From the NCBI GenBank assembly GCA_002352125.1, contig DEHU01000214.1, forward strand, positions 1 through 24,894: a DNA stretch of 24,894 bases, given 5' to 3'. The notes under the pieces are model-generated. The model worked only from the letters and a program-made list of their open reading frames with translations. It ran no database searches and had not been told where the DNA came from. Source of the DNA: Competibacteraceae bacterium UBA2792 (GTDB taxonomy: Bacteria; Pseudomonadota; Gammaproteobacteria; Competibacterales; Competibacteraceae). The first letter of the stretch is position 1; each line of letters opens with the position of its first letter. This document shows positions 1-7,038 of the stretch, piece after piece. The position numbers were made by a program, and so were the translations under genes.

Positions 1-1670
1 CGGTTGGGCAACCCGGTCAGCGGATCGTGGGTGGCCAAGTGGCGAATGCGCTGCGCGGCGATCTTGCGCTGGGCTTCGCGCTCGAACATGTCCAGCGCGA
101 AGGAAAGCTCTCCGGCCAAGTTGGTCAACAAGCCCGTGATGTCTTCCTCGAAGAAATCCCGTTCCGCCGCGTAGGCACTCAGGCAGCCGACCACTTGACC
201 GCTCCGGCGCAAGGGAAAAGCCGCCGCCGCGCGGATGCCCAGCGCATCGGCCGGTTCCCGCCACGGCAAGTTGTTGGGATCGGCGAGAAAATCATTGCTG
301 ACGGCCGGATTACCCAAGCGGAACGCGATGCTGCAGGGATTCCAGCCTTCTGGCAGGCTAGGGTCGCTGGAAACGGGCGCAGCCGCCAGGTAGCGCGAAC
401 AATCCGATACCGTACCGGCGTGCGCGGCCGGCTGGAACCAGCCGCTCTCCACATCGACGAAACCGATCCAGACCAGCAAAATCTGCTCCAGCTCGGCCAC
501 GATCTGGCAGATGTGCCGAAATAGATCTTGAGGGTCGAAGTGGCGGATGATGGCGGCGCTAGTCCGGCTGAGAGCGGCGTAGAAATGGCTGAGGCGGACG
601 ATCTTCCGTTCGGCCAGCTTCTGCAGCGTCATGTCGCGGACGGCGGCGACCGTGATGGTATGCCCCTTATAATTGAAATGCCGGACCCAAAGATCGGCGG
701 GAAAAACCGATCCATCCTTGCGCCGATGCAGGCGATCACTCAGCCGCTGCGATGCGGTGCGCGGCAGTTCGGCGTCGGTGGCATCGGCCGCCAGATCGGC
801 GTCTTTCAGCGCCAGCAACTCTTCCCGGGAATAGCCGTATAGCTTGCAGGCCGCCGGGTTGACGGTCAGGATACGTCCGTCGCGATCATCCACCAGAAAC
901 AGGGCATCACCGACGGTCGCGAACACGTTACGGTATTTCAGTTCGCTGGCGTACAGCGCGGATTCGGCGGCCTTGCGGCGGGTGATGTCTTCCTTGATGG
1001 CGACGAAATGGGTGATGGCGCCAGATTCGTCGCGGAGGGGCCCGATCGAGGTCAACTCCCAGTATAGCGTGCCGTCCTTGCGCCGGTTGCGGAGTTCGCC
1101 GCGCCATTCGCCGCCGCCGGTGATGGTTCGCCACAGCCGCTCGTACTGTTCGCGCGAAGTCTTGCCGGATTTGAGGATGCGCGGGTTGGCACCGACAGCT
1201 TCGGCTTCGGTATAGCCGGTGACCTGGACGAACTTGGGATTGACGTACTCGATGGTACCGTTGTGATCGGTGATCATCACCAAGTTGGCGCTTTGTTCGA
1301 TGGCGCGCGAAAAGAGACGCAGCTTCTGCTCCACGTTGCGCCGTTCCTGGATTTCGGCGTTCAGAAATTGCCGTTGCCGAAAAAACTCCTGAATCAATCG
1401 AGCCAGTTGGCCAAACTCGGTGTGCTGGCCGGCCAGCGAATCCAAAACTTTCGGGTCCTGGCGATGCAATCCCAGCGAAATCAGATACAGCGGCCTGCTT
1501 ACCGAATGGAACAGGCTGGCGAACAACACGATCAGGAGCAGGAGGCCAACGGCCAAATACCTCTGGACTGCAACGTCGTCCAGGCTGACTATCCCGACGA
1601 CGAAGAGGGGAATGATCAGAACCGGCACTCCGAGGATGCCAAGCTGGATTTTCCTGATCGGCTGCTTCAT
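1..1670 (-). CDS. Membrane PAS-PAS-GAF-GGDEF signalling protein (C-terminus off the left edge)
   Basis: Probable diguanylate cyclase or cyclase/phosphodiesterase with several sensor domains, acting at the inner membrane. Reading the minus strand from ATG 1670 gives about 556 codons with no stop before the window edge. Two hydrophobic segments lie at about residues 9-27 and 37-56. They are followed by a short linker, PAS 1 (about 115-232, with ITDHNGTIEYVNPKF), PAS 2 (about 237-355, with LFLVDDRDGRILTVNPAA), a GAF-like domain (about 358-530), and then HLATHDPLTGLPN, the standard opening of a GGDEF domain. The GGDEF active site lies outside the window, so activity and any EAL domain cannot be judged. 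The ATG overlaps the rarD stop as ATGA, and an in-frame stop lies a few codons upstream, which fixes the start. The overlap implies translational coupling to rarD. Confidence 0.88.
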   Translation of the reverse strand, partial: MKQPIRKIQLGILGVPVLIIPLFVVGIVSLDDVAVQRYLAVGLLLLIVLFASLFHSVSRPLYLISLGLHRQDPKVLDSLAGQHTEFGQLARLIQEFFRQRQFLNAEIQERRNVEQKLRLFSRAIEQSANLVMITDHNGTIEYVNPKFVQVTGYTEAEAVGANPRILKSGKTSREQYERLWRTITGGGEWRGELRNRRKDGTLYWELTSIGPLRDESGAITHFVAIKEDITRRKAAESALYASELKYRNVFATVGDALFLVDDRDGRILTVNPAACKLYGYSREELLALKDADLAADATDAELPRTASQRLSDRLHRRKDGSVFPADLWVRHFNYKGHTITVAAVRDMTLQKLAERKIVRLSHFYAALSRTSAAIIRHFDPQDLFRHICQIVAELEQILLVWIGFVDVESGWFQPAAHAGTVSDCSRYLAAAPVSSDPSLPEGWNPCSIAFRLGNPAVSNDFLADPNNLPWREPADALGIRAAAAFPLRRSGQVVGCLSAYAAERDFFEEDITGLLTNLAGELSFALDMFEREAQRKIAAQRIRHLATHDPLTGLPN

Positions 1671-2632
1671 GGAGCAACTCCACGGCGCGGAACAGCGGAA
1701 AGGGTAGCGGCCTCATTGCCCCGGCGGCGATGGCCAACATAGGCGTCGGCGCTATACAACGCCAAAGCCAGCCAGATGCAACAGAAAGCGGTCAAGTGCA
1801 TCGTGGTGAAGACTTCGCGGTAGACGACGACAGCCAACAAAAACTGTAGAGTAGGGGTTAAATAATGAATCAGGCCGATGGTGGACAGACGCAACGTTCG
1901 GCCGGCTTCCAGAAACATCAGCAGCGGAACTACGGTGACTGGACCAGCGCACAGCAACAGCAGGTCGATATGCCAGCTCACCGTTCCCAATGCTCCGCTG
2001 CCACGTAAAGCGAGAACGGCGAGAAACAGCAAAGCGACCGGCGCCAGCAGGGCAGTTTCGACGCACAACCCCAGCACGGCGTCGTGTCCGGCTTTTTTGC
2101 GCAGCAAGCCGTAGCCGCCAAAACTCAGGGCCAAGGTCAGCGAAATCCAGGGAAACGTGCCGTAGCCGACGACTAGAACCAGCACGCCGACAGCGGCGAT
2201 GGCGACCGCGATCCACTGGTGCCGATTCAGGCGCTCGCGCAGAAATAGCACCCCCAGAACGACGCTGACCAACGGATTGATGTAATAGCCGAGGCTGGCT
2301 TCCAAAATCCGGCCGTTCTGCACCGCCCAGATGTACAGTAACCAGTTGGCGGATATCAGCAGCGCGGTAACCAGGTAAAAACGGAGATGGCGCCAGTCGC
2401 GAAACTCGGCCAGCAATTTGCGTTGCCGTCCCCGCAACGCGACCAGCACCAACAACACCACCACGGACCAGAGCACGCGATGCGCCAGCACTTCCCCCGC
2501 CGGAACTTGGTTTAGCGCTTTGAAATACAAAGGAAACAAACCCCAGATGCCAAAACAGCCCAGCGCGTTGAGCACGCCGGAAAAAGCGATGTCGGCGGGT
2601 AGCTGTTTGGCGGATCGAGGATAGCTGTTCAT
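1667..2632 (-). CDS. rarD: EamA-family transporter, RarD type
   Basis: Inner-membrane drug/metabolite transporter of the RarD branch of the EamA superfamily. E. coli RarD is linked to chloramphenicol sensitivity, but its natural substrate is not established. The 321-residue product is close to the family length of about 300 and is almost entirely hydrophobic, consistent with ten membrane segments from two EamA halves. RarD-like features include GIWGLFPLYFKAL near the N-terminus, EVLAHRVLWS, SANWLLYIWAV, LGYYINPL in the middle, and LIHYLTPTLQFLLAV near the C-terminus. The start ATG lies 22 bases after the stop of the GDT1-family gene, and the stop overlaps the next start by four bases, so the three genes probably form one operon. 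No strong Shine-Dalgarno is visible. Confidence 0.9.
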   Translation of the reverse strand: MNSYPRSAKQLPADIAFSGVLNALGCFGIWGLFPLYFKALNQVPAGEVLAHRVLWSVVVLLVLVALRGRQRKLLAEFRDWRHLRFYLVTALLISANWLLYIWAVQNGRILEASLGYYINPLVSVVLGVLFLRERLNRHQWIAVAIAAVGVLVLVVGYGTFPWISLTLALSFGGYGLLRKKAGHDAVLGLCVETALLAPVALLFLAVLALRGSGALGTVSWHIDLLLLCAGPVTVVPLLMFLEAGRTLRLSTIGLIHYLTPTLQFLLAVVVYREVFTTMHLTAFCCIWLALALYSADAYVGHRRRGNEAATLSAVPRRGVAP

Positions 2633-2654
2633 CGAGAAATCGCTTGCCGGGCAT

Positions 2655-3239
2655 TTAACCGGTTAGCGCGACGAAGGCCCGCCAACCGGCGACCACCGCC
2701 AGCACCAGAAACAACCCGCCGCTGACCCGATGGATGATGCGAACAGGTAGGCGCCGCAACAGGGTTTGGCCTACGACGATACCCAAGGCTGAGGTCAATG
2801 CCAAAGCCAGCGTTCCTCCCACCCACACCGGCGGGGCGGGGTGCGTACCGGCCAGACCCGCGACCGCCAATTGTGTTTTATCGCCCAACTCGGCCAAAAA
2901 GATCAGCGCAAAAGTGGACGAGAACACGCTGCGACCAGCGCGTTCCCGAACTTCTACCGTTTCCTCGCCGGATTCCCGCAAGGCGCGCAACCCGAAAATC
3001 GCAAACAGCAACGCCACTGTGCCAGCCACCAACCACGCCGGCAGCCAGGCCGCAGCAGCGGCACCGAACGACACCGCCAACAAGTTCAAAATCGCGAAAG
3101 CCAGCACCGCGCCGAGCAGGACTGGTAATGCGGGATGACGAGCGGCCAAAATCATACAAACGAGCTGAGTCTTGTCGCCCAGTTCGGCTAGCGCGACCAA
3201 ACCGAGGGCAGTGGATGCAGTCACCAAAAAATCGCTCAT
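2655..3239 (-). CDS. GDT1/TMEM165 (UPF0016) family cation transporter, probable Mn2+ exporter
   Basis: A 194-residue inner-membrane protein with two homologous halves. Each half carries the family signature ELGDKTQ (residues 19-25 and 117-123), which forms the cation-binding site in the UPF0016/GDT1 family. Characterised bacterial members (MneA type) export manganese, and eukaryotic members move Ca2+ or Mn2+. Six membrane segments are plausible, three before and three after a charged central loop at about residues 86-103. It is the first gene of a probable operon with rarD and the GGDEF gene. The upstream region is AT-rich, with a short palindrome over a possible -10 box. I saw no yybP-ykoY manganese riboswitch fold there, but I could not run a covariance search. 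Substrate is inferred from the family only. Confidence 0.92.
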   Translation of the reverse strand: MSDFLVTASTALGLVALAELGDKTQLVCMILAARHPALPVLLGAVLAFAILNLLAVSFGAAAAAWLPAWLVAGTVALLFAIFGLRALRESGEETVEVRERAGRSVFSSTFALIFLAELGDKTQLAVAGLAGTHPAPPVWVGGTLALALTSALGIVVGQTLLRRLPVRIIHRVSGGLFLVLAVVAGWRAFVALTG

Positions 3240-3263
3240 GCATTTTCAACGGTTAGTGTAAAA

Positions 3264-3275
3264 ATCATACATGAT
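3264..3275 (-). promoter_or_regulatory. Short palindrome over a possible -10 box of the GDT1-family gene
   Basis: The plus strand reads ATCAT-AC-ATGAT, a perfect 5-bp inverted repeat with a 2-base spacer. On the minus strand it contains TATGAT (5/6 match to the -10 consensus), 25 bases before the ATG. No good -35 hexamer is seen at 16-18 bases. This could be an operator for a metal-dependent repressor, but no regulator is identified. Confidence 0.3.
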
Positions 3276-3283
3276 AAACAATT

Positions 3284-3309
3284 TGCAAGAACAGAATGTC
3301 TTTCTTGCA
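3284..3309. promoter_or_regulatory. 8-bp inverted repeat in the divergent intergenic region
   Basis: TGCAAGAA and TTCTTGCA form perfect 8-base arms around a 10-base loop, between the divergent GDT1-family and DUF2845 genes. There is no T-tract, so it does not look like a terminator. It is suitable for an operator or a 5' leader hairpin. Function is unknown. Confidence 0.35.
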
Positions 3310-3364
3310 CATCACAAAATACAGAATTTACGCAACATATCCACCTTCGTCGTGTTCACGAAAG

Positions 3365-3393
3365 TAAACATGGCAGAAAATAAGGGTTATAAA
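3365..3393 (+). promoter_or_regulatory. Sigma-70-like promoter for the DUF2845 gene
   Basis: TAAACA (4/6 to TTGACA) is separated by exactly 17 bases from TATAAA (5/6 to TATAAT). The predicted start near 3400 gives a leader of about 75 bases before the GTG at 3476. The setting is AT-rich in an otherwise GC-rich window. Confidence 0.5.
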
Positions 3394-3475
3394 ATAGATG
3401 AATGGTGGAAATTTTAGATTTGGCCAATCCGAATCCGGGCAAATCGAGATAGCAAGACCAAAAGGAGAAAATTCC

Positions 3476-3853
3476 GTGCGCGGGTGTGGGTATCTGATTG
3501 TGATGGTATTGCTGGCGGTATGGGGCACAACCACGGCAGCCGCTCAAGACAGCATGCGCTGCGGCAGGTATGTGGTGAGCGCGGGCGATTCTCAATCACG
3601 GATACTGGATATCTGCGGCGAGCCACAAAGCGCTTGGCAAGATGGGTTTATCGAGCAGGTGGTGCGACGCCGCGACGGCTATCGATCCGATCCGCAACAG
3701 TCCTATCCGCGCCAACCGGGCTACGAGACCGAATACCGCCGGATCGTTCCGGTTTACAAGTGGGAATACAACCTGGGCCGGGGAACGTTGCTCAAGAGAT
3801 TGGTCTTCCACGGCGACACGCTGGTAGACATCAGCGACGGTCCACGCCAGTAG
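3476..3853 (+). CDS. Secreted DUF2845 domain protein
   Basis: Small periplasmic protein of unknown function. The chosen start is GTG 3476, because AAGGAG (3462-3467) sits 8 bases upstream and translation from there begins directly with a signal peptide: a hydrophobic core around LIVMVLLAVW and a likely cleavage after the TTAAA stretch (about residue 23). An earlier in-frame ATG at 3398 would add 26 hydrophilic residues in front of the signal and has no comparable ribosome site. The mature part has the DUF2845 pattern: MRCG, then a GDS motif, then CGEP, ending in KWEYNLGRGTLLKRLVFHG. Cys29 and Cys47 could form a disulfide. It is transcribed alone, and the next gene is convergent 42 bases away. 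Confidence 0.82.
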   Translation: MRGCGYLIVMVLLAVWGTTTAAAQDSMRCGRYVVSAGDSQSRILDICGEPQSAWQDGFIEQVVRRRDGYRSDPQQSYPRQPGYETEYRRIVPVYKWEYNLGRGTLLKRLVFHGDTLVDISDGPRQ

Positions 3854-3895
3854 GACCACGACCCACAAACACCGGATCGCCGGTCCAGCCCGGGC

Positions 3896-5089
3896 TTAGG
3901 AGGAGGGCGTACCTGCCGCTGCCTCCAACACGGCCAATACTTGCCGAGGTTCCAGTTTGCCTTTGAAGAACACTACGGGGCCGGGAATATCGCGAAAGTC
4001 GTCCGCACCGGCGTTCAGCCGCTCCGAGACAGCGACGATTAAATCCGGCATGGCGGCACGACGAAGCTTGTCCAGCTTGCGACGCAGATAGTCCGGATGC
4101 CAAAACCCCATGATCTCGACGTGCGCGACGCGACCGTCGGGATGGCGCAGGGCAAAGTCAGGCACGAACACCGTACCTTTTAGATCGACGATTTCCACTT
4201 CCCGTTCCAAGCTCCACGGCGTGCCCAGCTTCTCCCAGCGGCGCGCGAAGCTTTCCTCCAGCAAGCTGTCGTAAGCCGACGGTGCGGCGGTCAGCGGTTT
4301 GAGCGGCGATTGCGAGTCGAGCCGGTAGCTCAATTCCATCCCATCCCGCTGCAACATGGCTTCCATTTCCCAGCGGCTGACCCGCAACAGCGCTGGTAAA
4401 AACATCGCCATTTGCAGGCCGTATTTGCGGGTTTGCTTGAACAGGCTGGCGGGACCGTCCACGTAAATCTGATAACCGTCGTCGAGATTACCCTCGACGG
4501 CATACATCAAACCGTGGAATTTGAGATGCTGAAACAGCCGCCGATATTCTCCCGGCACGTTGCGATGGGCGGCAAGGCGCAGATACAGCGCCGAGTACAG
4601 CAATCCCTGGGCTTGCGCCAGGTTGTAGCGATCGACCAACCGGTCGGAGGTAAAATCCGGCAGCGCGGTCAACAGATGGTTTTCCGGCAAATCGGCGTAG
4701 AGCGCCTCGCGCAGCGTTTCCGCTTCCAGCCGATAGCGCGGCGCGACGGTTTCCAGCACTTCCCGCGCCCGGTCCTCGCCGTAGCCGCCGCGTTCGGCCG
4801 CCAGGGCGAACACCTCCCGCCGCAACGCTTCCGGCTCCAGCTCGCCGGTCGCCAAGGTAAATTCGGCGGCGTTCAACGCCAGATGAGCGAAGCCGCGCAC
4901 GATCCGGTAGTCGGGGGAATCGCCCTCCAGCGCCCGCAGCGCCGCCTGCAACTCGCCGCGCGTGCGGTGCTGGTGCTCGCGGATCAAGTTCAAAACCTGC
5001 TCCGCCCAGACGTATTGCTCGCGCCGCAGAAAGCGCGGATAGACCTGAGCGCCGCGTTTGTAGGAAAACAGTAGTTCGGAAGGGAGCAT
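3896..5089 (-). CDS. DUF790 / Bax1-like nuclease, partner of the XPB-like helicase
   Basis: 397-residue protein of the DUF790 family. Archaeal members (Bax1) bind XPB helicase and act as structure-specific DNA endonucleases. It opens with the family-typical MLPSELLFSYKRG. The middle carries DRYNLAQAQGLLYSALY (about 153-169) and YVDGPASLFKQTRKYG (209-224), both typical of the family. The C-terminal third holds a PD-(D/E)xK-like core: VPDF with Asp311, VEIMGF with Glu325, and a downstream Lys338, all consistent with an intact active site. It starts 9 bases after the stop of the helicase gene, so the two are surely co-transcribed and probably made in similar amounts. The family assignment is strong. 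The nuclease role comes from archaeal homologues, and its use in this bacterium (repair or defence) is inference. Confidence 0.88.
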   Translation of the reverse strand: MLPSELLFSYKRGAQVYPRFLRREQYVWAEQVLNLIREHQHRTRGELQAALRALEGDSPDYRIVRGFAHLALNAAEFTLATGELEPEALRREVFALAAERGGYGEDRAREVLETVAPRYRLEAETLREALYADLPENHLLTALPDFTSDRLVDRYNLAQAQGLLYSALYLRLAAHRNVPGEYRRLFQHLKFHGLMYAVEGNLDDGYQIYVDGPASLFKQTRKYGLQMAMFLPALLRVSRWEMEAMLQRDGMELSYRLDSQSPLKPLTAAPSAYDSLLEESFARRWEKLGTPWSLEREVEIVDLKGTVFVPDFALRHPDGRVAHVEIMGFWHPDYLRRKLDKLRRAAMPDLIVAVSERLNAGADDFRDIPGPVVFFKGKLEPRQVLAVLEAAAGTPSS

Positions 5090-5098
5090 CAGCTTGGG

Positions 5099-6595
5099 CT
5101 ATGTCCTACCCTTCTCAGCGGGCGAGGGGCGGGACGAATCGAACAATGCTAACGTCGCTTCGATCCGCTCCGCTTTCCGATCGGCGTCGGGTGGGGTACG
5201 GCGCCGGTCGGCGACCCGTTCCTCGCGGGTTTCCTTGGCGATCACTTCGTACAGGATGGCTTGCTTGCCGTCGCCACGCCGCAGGATACGGCCCAGCCGC
5301 TGCACGAATTCTCTCGCCGAGGCGCTGCCGGACAGAATGACCCCGACCGATGCATCCGGCACATCCACCCCTTCGTTGAGCACGTTGCTGGTCACGATGG
5401 CGGTGTAGGAGCCGGCTTTGAAGCCATCTAGAAACGCTTGCCGTTCCTTGATGGCGGTCTGGTGCGTCAGGCAAGGGATCAGGAACCGCTGCGAAACTTC
5501 GTAAGCAGTGGCGTTGTCCTCGGTAAAAATCACCGTCTTGGCGCTGGGATGATTGGCGAAGATCATGCCCAGAGTGCGCAATTTTCCAGGGGTGGCGTGA
5601 GCGATGCGGCGAGCGTCGCGGTGAGCGCGCATGGCGCGGCGGCCTTCGACGCTGCGCGCCGACAGCATCACGAAGCGGTTCCAGCCTTCCAACGTACTCA
5701 ACCCCAGACGATTCGCCTGCAAAAAGGCGTTGCGCTCGTCCAAAGCTTGTCGATAAGCGGCTCGTTCGGCGGGCGAGAGGTCCACGTGGACCGACCGCAC
5801 CTGAAAGCTCGCCAACACGTCTCCGGCCAGTTGTTCCGGCTGTCTGCGGTAGACGATGGGGCCGATCAATTCTGGCAAGTCGGCGTCGCGCCCGTCGCTG
5901 CGTTCGGGGGTGGCTGTCAGTCCTAGCCGATAGGGCGCGAGCGAGAACTCGGCGATGCCCCGGTAAAATTCCGACGGCAGATGGTGCGCTTCGTCGAAGA
6001 TCAACAGACCGAAACGGTCGCCCAATCGCTCGACGTGGCGAGCGGCGGAGTCGTAAGTAGCGATAGTGAGCGGTTGCGGCTCGTGGTAGCCGCCGCCGAT
6101 CAGACCAATTTCTTGGTCCGGGAACGCCGCTCGCAGCAGCGCGTACCACTGCTGCATCAAATCCAAGGTCGGAACCATGATCAAACCGTCCCGCTTGGCC
6201 CAACACAGCGCCAGCAGCCCAACCAACGTCTTGCCGGCTCCGGTCGGCAGCACGACTACGCCGCGCCCTTTTGCCGCCTGCCACACCGCCAGCGCTTCCT
6301 GCTGGTGCGGGTAGGGAGTCATCGCCAGCGCGCAATTCAATTCTCGCCGCTGGTAACGAGGGGCTTTGTTGCGAGCGAGTTCGCTCTTCAGCGGGCCGAT
6401 GATATCGCTGTAGCGATGGGCCGGAGCACGATAGGCATCTACCCGAGGATCGTAGCAGAACCAGGTATCCAATCCGGCCGGTAGCTCGGCCACGCCTTCC
6501 AGCAGCAGCGTACCGCGATCGAACCGGAGCTGACGCTCTGCGTCGTCGCGGCCGGTGCGATACAGGCCAGCGGTGTCCTTGGTGCGGTGGGTCAT
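5099..6595 (-). CDS. XPB/Rad25-like superfamily 2 DNA helicase
   Basis: DNA-dependent ATPase/helicase related to archaeal and eukaryotic XPB. Numbered from ATG 6595 (498 residues), the N-terminal part (LRFDRGTLLLEG, YDPRVDAYRAPAHRY) resembles the damage-recognition-like domain of bacterial and archaeal XPB proteins. Walker A LPTGAGKT is at 116-123, DEAH at 201-204, motif III TATP at 227-230, and motif VI QRLGRILR at 432-439. LIGPIVYR after motif III is XPB-like. The usual RED triplet after motif III reads ERSDGR here. A TTG at 6610 is in frame, but ATG 6595 is preferred because it overlaps the stop of the preceding short remnant as ATGA. The Bax1-like nuclease follows after 9 bases. No strong Shine-Dalgarno is seen, so translation may depend on coupling. 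Confidence 0.9.
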   Translation of the reverse strand: MTHRTKDTAGLYRTGRDDAERQLRFDRGTLLLEGVAELPAGLDTWFCYDPRVDAYRAPAHRYSDIIGPLKSELARNKAPRYQRRELNCALAMTPYPHQQEALAVWQAAKGRGVVVLPTGAGKTLVGLLALCWAKRDGLIMVPTLDLMQQWYALLRAAFPDQEIGLIGGGYHEPQPLTIATYDSAARHVERLGDRFGLLIFDEAHHLPSEFYRGIAEFSLAPYRLGLTATPERSDGRDADLPELIGPIVYRRQPEQLAGDVLASFQVRSVHVDLSPAERAAYRQALDERNAFLQANRLGLSTLEGWNRFVMLSARSVEGRRAMRAHRDARRIAHATPGKLRTLGMIFANHPSAKTVIFTEDNATAYEVSQRFLIPCLTHQTAIKERQAFLDGFKAGSYTAIVTSNVLNEGVDVPDASVGVILSGSASAREFVQRLGRILRRGDGKQAILYEVIAKETREERVADRRRTPPDADRKAERIEATLALFDSSRPSPAEKGRT

Positions 6596-6666
6596 ATCAG
6601 GAAGCCGCAAAGGCGTTCATGTCGAGCGCGATAATAAGCGAGAACATTGACATCGACGACGATCAT
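6592..6666 (-). pseudogene. Remnant of a VapC-like PIN-domain toxin (first ~12 residues recognisable)
   Basis: A 24-codon ORF starts at ATG 6666, overlaps the antitoxin stop as ATGA, and begins MIVVDVNVLAYYRA. That is the N-terminus of PIN toxins, with the first catalytic Asp at position 5 and Asn at 7. After about residue 12 the sequence no longer resembles a PIN domain, and it stops at 6592-6594, overlapping the helicase ATG. VapC-type proteins are normally about 130 residues, so at least 90% of the toxin, including the other acidic active-site residues, is gone. It cannot be an active RNase. It may still act as a coupling leader for the helicase. Confidence 0.72.
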
Positions 6667-6893
6667 AAACGTCCTTGCTGTTTCAAAGCGCCCACAAGGC
6701 TATGATCGACCATCGGGAGCTTGCCGTGCAACGCTTCCAGTTCAGCGAGCAACTCGTCAGTTTCCCGGCCGCGCTCGGTCAGGCTGGCTTCCAGTTGGGC
6801 GATTATTTCCCGGTTGAGGTCGCGATGATGGCGAGCCGCGCTTTCGCGCAGCCGCTGGTGCAAATCATCGGGGATATTTTTAAGGGTAATCAT
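6663..6893 (-). CDS. FitA/VapB-type ribbon-helix-helix antitoxin, toxin partner lost
   Basis: 76-residue DNA-binding protein of the Arc/FitA-like ribbon-helix-helix group. The N-terminus MITLKNIPDDLHQRLRESA is the beta strand and first helix that grip operator DNA. The following helix (NREIIAQLEASL) completes the fold, and the tail after residue about 45 is the usual toxin-binding extension, with GKLPMVDHS. It is normally the antitoxin of a VapC/FitB PIN toxin and represses its own operon as a toxin-antitoxin complex. Here the toxin gene is reduced to 24 codons, so the protein is an orphan. It is first in an operon with the XPB-like helicase and Bax1-like nuclease and may now regulate them. 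A 7-bp inverted repeat at 6921-6939 lies just upstream as a likely operator. Confidence 0.85.
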   Translation of the reverse strand: MITLKNIPDDLHQRLRESAARHHRDLNREIIAQLEASLTERGRETDELLAELEALHGKLPMVDHSLVGALKQQGRL

Positions 6894-6915
6894 GGCTATA
6901 GAAATTTCCCAAAAC

Positions 6916-6945
6916 CATTATGGAACCGTAGTGGTTCCACCCACA
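6916..6945 (-). promoter_or_regulatory. Promoter with inverted-repeat operator for the antitoxin-helicase-nuclease operon
   Basis: On the minus strand, TTGTGG is separated by 18 bases from CATAAT. The spacer holds a perfect inverted repeat, TGGAACC-n5-GGTTCCA (plus-strand 6921-6939). An operator between -35 and -10, just before a ribbon-helix-helix gene, is the classic layout for autorepression. The hexamers are only moderate matches. Confidence 0.45.
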
Positions 6946-6981
6946 AAGATCAAGATTTGATTCGGTTGGCGACGCCTCCCC

Positions 6982-7011
6982 AAAAAAAGGGGCGCCTACG
7001 AGAGACGCCCC
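6982..7011 (-). terminator. Rho-independent terminator of the giant surface-protein gene
   Basis: On the minus strand, GGGGCG pairs with CGCCCC around an 11-base loop, directly followed by seven T residues. It lies 27 bases after the stop codon of the giant gene. Confidence 0.9.
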
Positions 7012-7038
7012 TGCCGATCGCTGGTTTGACCGGCGAAC

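Noticed and set aside
928..1740. 270-residue minus-strand open frame across the sensor gene
   Set aside because: Its composition (Arg, Pro and His rich, no domains) is that of a shadow frame. The true gene in another minus frame shows PAS, PAS, GAF and GGDEF.
3871..3884. Hairpin ACCGG-ATCG-CCGGT between convergent DUF2845 and Bax1-like genes as a terminator
   Set aside because: Only five base pairs and no T-tract on either strand.
5778..5793. Another CACGTG palindrome (GGTCCACGTGGACC) as a further parS site
   Set aside because: It differs from parS in the GTT/AAC arms (four mismatches over 16 bases) and lies in helicase coding sequence where V-H-V-D codons explain it. Too weak to count.
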